From a virus, in IMG/VR virus record IMGVR_UViG_3300047560_002518, positions 16,263 through 80,262 of that record: 64,000 bases of DNA; one strand, written 5' to 3'. Positions 60,200 to 64,000 of the stretch are shown here, piece after piece (the stretch's first letter is position 1; every line of letters starts with the position of its first letter). The position numbers were made by a program, and so were the translations under genes. The notes under the pieces are model-generated. The model made no database searches. It was not told where the DNA came from and worked only from the letters and a program-made list of their open reading frames with translations.

Positions 60200-60660
60200 A
60201 ATTAATTTAGGGAGACACATCACTTTGGAAGTTAAGGTGCACCCTGTAACCCCAGGTGCAAAGATATCTCCCCATCGTCTCGGTATATCGCAGTAAGAAT
60301 TTGTGACTGTAGACTCTTGTTATCGGCTACCTCCAAACCGTCACTTACAGGTATTTTTAAGATATAACTTTCAGGTGCATTGTATATCATTACAAGATTG
60401 TTACCATTACTGGTATTCTACAGATTTACGGCTACGCATCTGTACCCAATGCGTATACAACCTTTGCATTGACCTCACTGCGGCTCGCCACCATTCCGAT
60501 TAAACAAAGCATTGACGTCATGGGACGTTGCTTTTGGCATCCTCCTTCAGAGGGTAGTGTTTAAAAGCCGTTGCACAATCAACGGTTTGAGCAGCGGTTC
60601 TTATTCTAGAACTTAACTCAGCAGTATTACAGTCTGGCCTGCCAACCTTATGTTAGTGTA
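60200..60660 (-). ncRNA. Large structured non-coding RNA candidate
   Basis: No convincing gene lies between 60020 and 60697, and 60215-60650 is visibly richer in G and C than its AT-rich surroundings. Perfect inverted repeats occur at 60238-60260 (TGCACC/GGTGCA plus CTG/CAG), 60402-60415 (TACCA/TGGTA), 60380-60395, 60433-60455 (TACGCAT/ATGCGTA), 60506-60534 (AAAGC/GCTTT and ACGTC/GACGT) and 60568-60585 (CCGTTG/CAACGG). The loop of the 60433 hairpin also pairs with 60419-60423 (TACAG with CTGTA), giving a pseudoknot. I infer minus-strand transcription from a CATAAATA motif at 60670 and a terminator at 60093. I did not recognise tmRNA or RNase P signatures. Confidence 0.6.
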
Positions 60661-60669
60661 TTGTGAAAA

Positions 60670-60677
60670 TATTTATG
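60670..60677 (-). promoter_or_regulatory. CATAAATA motif upstream of the ncRNA candidate
   Basis: CATAAATA on the minus strand differs by one base from the T4 late core and lies about 10 bases before the structured region, just after the RNase H stop. It sits beside a T-run at 60680-60688. Confidence 0.4.
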
Positions 60678-60697
60678 AAGTTTTTTTTACAAGGTGA

Positions 60698-61126
60698 TTA
60701 AATCTGGTTGCAATTACGAGCAGCAGATTCAGCTAATGTATTAGCACGTTCGTTTCCTGGATTACCAGAATGTCCTTTTACCCAAGCCCATTCAATTGTA
60801 TGAGGAGCTGCAGCAATTTCTAATTGAAACCATAAGTCTTTATTCAAGTAGTCTTTGCGATTAGTTTTTTTCCAATTAGGAAACCATTGGGTAAAGCCGT
60901 CGATGAGATATTTTGAATCTGAATATAATTTAACATTACATGGTCTTTTTAAACGCGAAAGTGCTTCAATTGCAGCTTGCATTTCCATGCGATTATTAGT
61001 AGTTAGTGGATCATGTCCACTAAATTCTTTAATTACATCTTTATATTGCATGGTAATTCCCCATCCGCCTTTACCTGGATTTGGTACACATGCGCCGTCT
61101 GTATAAATTATTACGAGTTCTTCCAT
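60698..61126 (-). CDS. rnhA: Ribonuclease HI (bacterial type)
   Basis: 142 residues, a cellular-type RNase HI rather than the T4 Rnh (5'-nuclease family). It degrades RNA in RNA-DNA hybrids and removes primers. IYTDGACVPNPGKGG supplies D10, NNRMEM E48, LYSDSKYLIDG D70, and VKGHSGNPGNERAN a His at 119. The fourth catalytic position (D134 in E. coli) is Asn at 129. The basic handle WFPNWKKTNRKDY is present. A GATAAATA lies 42 bases upstream. Confidence 0.92.
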   Translation of the reverse strand: MEELVIIYTDGACVPNPGKGGWGITMQYKDVIKEFSGHDPLTTNNRMEMQAAIEALSRLKRPCNVKLYSDSKYLIDGFTQWFPNWKKTNRKDYLNKDLWFQLEIAAAPHTIEWAWVKGHSGNPGNERANTLAESAARNCNQI

Positions 61127-61167
61127 AGTGTTTTGTTAGATATATAGGTTTAGTATTTTTAAACAAA

Positions 61168-61175
61168 TATTTATC
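61168..61175 (-). promoter_or_regulatory. GATAAATA motif upstream of RNase HI
   Basis: GATAAATA on the minus strand, 42 bases before the RNase HI ATG, inside the gap 61127-61278 that separates it from the plus-strand HNH-like gene. Confidence 0.45.
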
Positions 61176-61278
61176 TGAACAACTTCTCCACCTTGTTAGA
61201 AATGATTATACAGTCATTAGTATCAAAAGTCAACTGCTATTATTGCCAAAGGTAAATATACACAATATAGGAACACAT

Positions 61279-62277
61279 ATGAGAGTTATAGATATTATGT
61301 TAAATGAAGAGGTAAAAGGATATGCAGTAGCAGTTGAAAATGCTCACGCTTGGATTGAACGACTTAAACAATTTATGAACCCCAACGATCCTCAACGACC
61401 ATTTGTATTAAGAAAAAATGTTAATGTTGTATATGAGTTAACAGCTGACAAATATGATGCTAATCAACGTAACGAGCAAGAGATAATATTAGAAGCATAT
61501 GACTTAATTGCTGCCGCAATTCAAACAGGTGATCATTTGCAAATGTCAGCAGCAACAACAAGACTTAGTCGAAAACTTAAAGAATATTCTAATCGAGAAG
61601 TTACTAGAATTAGAAAAGAGTCAGGAGTTCGTACAACAAAGAAAGCAGACCGAATTTCATTACCTGATCAAATAGCAAATGTAATTGATTTTATTAATTC
61701 TCCAAATAATCGACGATTAGATAATCGATATACGTATGAGAGATCATTTATGTCGCTTGCAGATAAACTGACATTAGAAAAATGGATTAAAGATACTTAT
61801 AAGACCGATAAACTAAAACTACAAGCACTTGTTAATTGGTTGAAAGATAAAGAAACTCGAACAGCAGCACCAAAAGAACTGGAAAACACTCACGGTGAAT
61901 TGCCAGAGGATTTTGATCCACAAAATCCTCTGCATGTGTATTGGAAAAATATAGTAGATACAACAAGATGGAGAGGCGATAATGTGGAAAATAGTAAAAC
62001 ACAGTATACAATGTCTTATAAAGAGCTATGGCAGATTATAACTGAACAAGATTGGAAGTGCTATTTAACTAATATTCCAATGTTAGGGATTACAAGCCAT
62101 GAAAATTCTATAAGCATAGATAGAAAAGATTCAACTGTAGGTTATATTTCTGGTAATGTTGCATTCTGTTGTTATCGAGCAAATATAATAAAAGGAACGT
62201 TAACAGTTAACGAATTAGTTGCAGTGTGTAAACAGATTCTAATACATAAAAATATAATTTCAAAGGAATTAAAATGA
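61279..62277 (+). CDS. HNH-like nuclease paralogue 1 with capsid-targeting-like N-terminus
   Basis: About 332 residues from ATG 61279, chosen because AGGA lies 6 bases upstream; the frame is open to 61243. It starts MRVIDIMLNEE, with LNE at residues 8-10. The long middle is helical and charged. The C-terminal 65 residues (CYLTNIPMLGI, then SISIDRKDSTVGYISGNVAF and CCYRANIIKGTL) match the HNH beta-beta-alpha pattern of the Ser-Ile-Asp-Arg type. It overlaps the next gene by 4 bases, and the two C-termini are clearly related. Confidence 0.7.
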   Translation: MRVIDIMLNEEVKGYAVAVENAHAWIERLKQFMNPNDPQRPFVLRKNVNVVYELTADKYDANQRNEQEIILEAYDLIAAAIQTGDHLQMSAATTRLSRKLKEYSNREVTRIRKESGVRTTKKADRISLPDQIANVIDFINSPNNRRLDNRYTYERSFMSLADKLTLEKWIKDTYKTDKLKLQALVNWLKDKETRTAAPKELENTHGELPEDFDPQNPLHVYWKNIVDTTRWRGDNVENSKTQYTMSYKELWQIITEQDWKCYLTNIPMLGITSHENSISIDRKDSTVGYISGNVAFCCYRANIIKGTLTVNELVAVCKQILIHKNIISKELK

Positions 62278-63218
62278 AAGCAACCGAAATTTTAGAACAG
62301 CTAGATAATCGAGGTAGGTACCCAGGTGAAGCAGCAACAAATGGACTAACAATACACACCAGAGTAGAAAATATAATGAATCAATCAAAAAAATTGCTGA
62401 ATTTATATAGACCGTATCTAGTTCGTGGAGAAATTAAAAATTTGGTACAAATATATAAAATTGCTTCTAAAGAATTTAAAAACCCAACAGATTTAGATTA
62501 TGCAACAATATTAGTAACATCAAACGAACTTAGACCGTATGTTAAACGACTTGCTAGTAAAATGAAAGAAGCCATAAAAAATCCATCACCTGAAGAGTTT
62601 AAATTAGCTTCTATAAGTAATCATAAAGTGTTTGGAGGATGGCCAATTGAAGATATTAAATATGATTTGAATAGTATAGCAAGAACTCGACCTGATTTAA
62701 GCGATGCAGTAAATAACTTAATACAAGATGTTGAGGGGTATAATCAAAATAAGAGGCTTCGTGGTGAAGTAACATTTAATACAGATTATTCTGATAACAT
62801 TGAAGATGCAGTAACTCGACGATATAATAATTCAAGAGTAAGAAACAAAAAAGGAAAATTAACAAATCCTAAACGAAAAAAAATAACTATATCTACTAAT
62901 TATGCAATTGAAATTGCTGCAAATCAACATTACACATGTGCGTTATCAGGAATTCCAATGACAGCAGTTCAAGGTCCAAGTCAACTTAGTATTGATCGAA
63001 TTAGCTCTAAACATGGATATCATCGCGGCAATGTTCAATTTTTATTAGCTCGAGTTAATATGATGAAAGGTAATTTATCTGAGAATAAATTTTTAGATTG
63101 GTGTTTGCAGATATACAAAAACAATTCTAATATACCGGTTACTAACTCTGATTTAGCTGCGGCACTTGCTAGACCAGTATTGTCTAATAACAATACTACT
63201 TCAAACACAGATCCTTAA
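62274..63218 (+). CDS. HNH-like nuclease paralogue 2 with capsid-targeting-like N-terminus
   Basis: 314 residues, starting MKATEILEQLDNRG with ILE at residues 6-8. The C-terminal domain (CALSGIPMTAVQG, LSIDRISSKHGYHRGNVQFL, VNMMKGNLSENKFLDW) lines up with paralogue 1 over the whole HNH-like region, while the N-terminal halves differ. The tandem pair probably arose by duplication. There is no NUMOD DNA-binding motif as in the homing enzyme at 22413. The 3' end overlaps the opposing nuclease gene by 23 bases. Confidence 0.7.
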   Translation: MKATEILEQLDNRGRYPGEAATNGLTIHTRVENIMNQSKKLLNLYRPYLVRGEIKNLVQIYKIASKEFKNPTDLDYATILVTSNELRPYVKRLASKMKEAIKNPSPEEFKLASISNHKVFGGWPIEDIKYDLNSIARTRPDLSDAVNNLIQDVEGYNQNKRLRGEVTFNTDYSDNIEDAVTRRYNNSRVRNKKGKLTNPKRKKITISTNYAIEIAANQHYTCALSGIPMTAVQGPSQLSIDRISSKHGYHRGNVQFLLARVNMMKGNLSENKFLDWCLQIYKNNSNIPVTNSDLAAALARPVLSNNNTTSNTDP

Positions 63219-63714
63219 CAACATCTTTATTTTCACTCCAAAAAGAATCGTAATCAGTAAACACCCATTTACCGTTCTTTTTGGAGTAATAGTCTACACT
63301 TTTTTGTAGTTTAAATTTTTTGATATGTTTATGTTCAAACGCAACATAAGAGCCTTTGCGATTAAACTTCATCATAATGATATTAAAGTCATCCTTATCA
63401 GCAACTTCTAAAGTTTGCTCAATCCAAGTATCTAAAATCTTAATTTCACCTGCAGTAAACAATTGATGAAATGGAAAATCAGCATAAGATTTACATTCGG
63501 CATTAAAGTGTTTCCAATTTAATGGCGGTACAATATCACCTTTCATAGCACGAATTTGTCCTTCATGTAAGAACTCTTTACGTACTGCATTCTTACCTCC
63601 GATATAAGCACCACTTCCTGGAACTCTCATAAAGTGTTCTTTAAAGAGACTAGTTAAATGTTTTGATACGGTGTTTTCCCAACTGTTTCCTTTTGTTTTA
63701 GATTTGCTTGGCAT
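63196..63714 (-). CDS. PD-(D/E)XK nuclease-like protein
   Basis: 172 residues. KGNSWENTVSKHL near the N-terminus holds a Glu at 13, MKGDIVPP an Asp at 60, and FNAECKS Glu73 and Lys75, giving the E...D...ExK set of Holliday-junction resolvase or restriction-type nucleases. Basic residues are abundant. Homologues occur in other T4-like marine phages as I recall. Its role is unclear: recombination intermediate cleavage is plausible. Confidence 0.75.
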   Translation of the reverse strand: MPSKSKTKGNSWENTVSKHLTSLFKEHFMRVPGSGAYIGGKNAVRKEFLHEGQIRAMKGDIVPPLNWKHFNAECKSYADFPFHQLFTAGEIKILDTWIEQTLEVADKDDFNIIMMKFNRKGSYVAFEHKHIKKFKLQKSVDYYSKKNGKWVFTDYDSFWSENKDVVKDLCLK

Positions 63715-63723
63715 CTTAATCCT

Positions 63724-64000
63724 TTAATTTTTATGTCTAATTTTTAATTTATTTATTGGTTCAAGTATGCCAGCTTCTTCTTTTTGAGCACGTTCTTTAA
63801 TCATAGCAATTGCTCGTTTACTTGGAATTTTTGGAGAGAAATGTGTGTATCTCCAATCTTGTACCACTAATCTTTGATCGGTACAAAGATTAGTTAGTTG
63901 TATTCCAATCTTTTTTAACAACATTAATTCTTTTCGTAAATCAACACAAGTTTGTGAATTTTGTATTGTAACCCAGTTATTATGAGCTATAAAATAGTCA
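63724..64000 (-). CDS. 3' end of a gene cut by the right window edge, unknown
   Basis: A frame that stays open from the right edge to the stop at 63726-63724. A Met at 63924 could be taken as a start, but it lies mid-frame with no ribosome-binding site, and the frame continues upstream (FIAHNNWVTIQ) to the edge, so I treat the gene as partial. The visible 91 residues contain DQRLVVQDWRYTHFSPK and a basic C-terminus (KLKIRHKN). No family recognised. Confidence 0.6.
   Translation of the reverse strand, partial: DYFIAHNNWVTIQNSQTCVDLRKELMLLKKIGIQLTNLCTDQRLVVQDWRYTHFSPKIPSKRAIAMIKERAQKEEAGILEPINKLKIRHKN

Noticed and set aside
60238-60396. A 52-codon minus-strand frame starting MIYNAPESYILK inside the hairpin-rich gap
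   Set aside because: It reads like protein but has no ribosome-binding site, overlaps several perfect hairpins, and other short frames in the gap look equally open. I kept it as an alternative to the ncRNA reading, not as a gene.
60303-60503. 66-residue plus-strand ORF in the same gap
   Set aside because: Cys/His/Tyr-rich composition unlike neighbours and no ribosome-binding site; a chance frame in the structured region.
60200-60660. tmRNA, RNase P RNA or group I intron identity for the structured region
   Set aside because: I saw none of their conserved sequence signatures (tRNA-like end, RNase P core, intron P7 region); a covariance-model search is needed to exclude them.

Overview
The window is one contiguous piece of a T4-like (myovirus-type, Caudoviricetes) phage genome that is AT-rich and almost fully coding. 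Portal (gp20), prohead protease (gp21), scaffold (gp22), major capsid (gp23), sheath (gp18), tube (gp19), both terminase subunits (gp16, gp17), neck proteins (gp13, gp14, gp15), gp4, gp26, dNMP kinase and the UvsW/UvsX/UvsY/gp32 recombination set are recognisable from motifs and order. The gene order and several small conserved proteins resemble marine and freshwater T4-like phages (cyanophage and pelagiphage relatives) more than coliphage T4. The host cannot be read from the window. I saw no tRNA and no CRISPR array.

Layout. 1-7.4 kb (minus): replication and recombination genes, namely a DnaE-motif fragment cut by the window edge, a zinc-finger protein, clamp-loader gp62, a conserved unknown, uvsW, an unknown, uvsY, a small acidic protein, uvsX and gp32; hairpins sit at several junctions. 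7.5-22.3 kb (minus): a LysM-type virion candidate, a large low-complexity protein, gp17, a gene with an apparent -1 frameshift extension, a capsid-targeting-like protein, gp16, gp4, a small unknown, a second tube-like protein, gp19, gp18, dNMP kinase and gp13. 22.4-26.4 kb (plus): a homing HNH endonuclease, gp14, gp15 and a Nudix hydrolase. 26.4-29.1 kb (minus): an overlapping cassette of sulfotransferase, HEAT-like repeat protein, APS-kinase-like protein and GT9-like glycosyltransferase. 29.1-47.6 kb (minus): a huge tail-fibre/adhesin block that includes a 3171-residue protein. 47.7-54.3 kb (minus): the head module gp20-gp23. 54.3-60 kb: a tape-measure candidate (minus) diverging from gp26 (plus), and a hydrophobic protein. 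60.1-60.7 kb: a GC-richer, hairpin-dense non-coding stretch. 60.7-64 kb: RNase HI, two tandem HNH-like paralogues, a PD-(D/E)XK nuclease and an edge-truncated gene.

How the genes fit together. The head and tail modules appear to be read from T4-type late promoters (TATAAATA or GATAAATA), several of which lie just upstream of structural genes. The fibre block ends in a fibronectin-III/polyglycine adhesin whose stop overlaps the sulfotransferase start, which suggests that surface sulfation or glycosylation is co-expressed with the receptor-binding apparatus. Two -1 frameshift sites (T TTT TTC in gp26; A AAA AAA in the gene before gp17) would produce C-terminally extended proteins. A set of proteins with MK/MR N-termini followed by an early (I/L)xE site looks like candidate head cargo matured by gp21, and it includes the two HNH-like proteins.

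The best candidates for something undescribed are the structured RNA at about 60.2-60.66 kb, the adhesin-linked sulfation cassette, and the gp26 frameshift.
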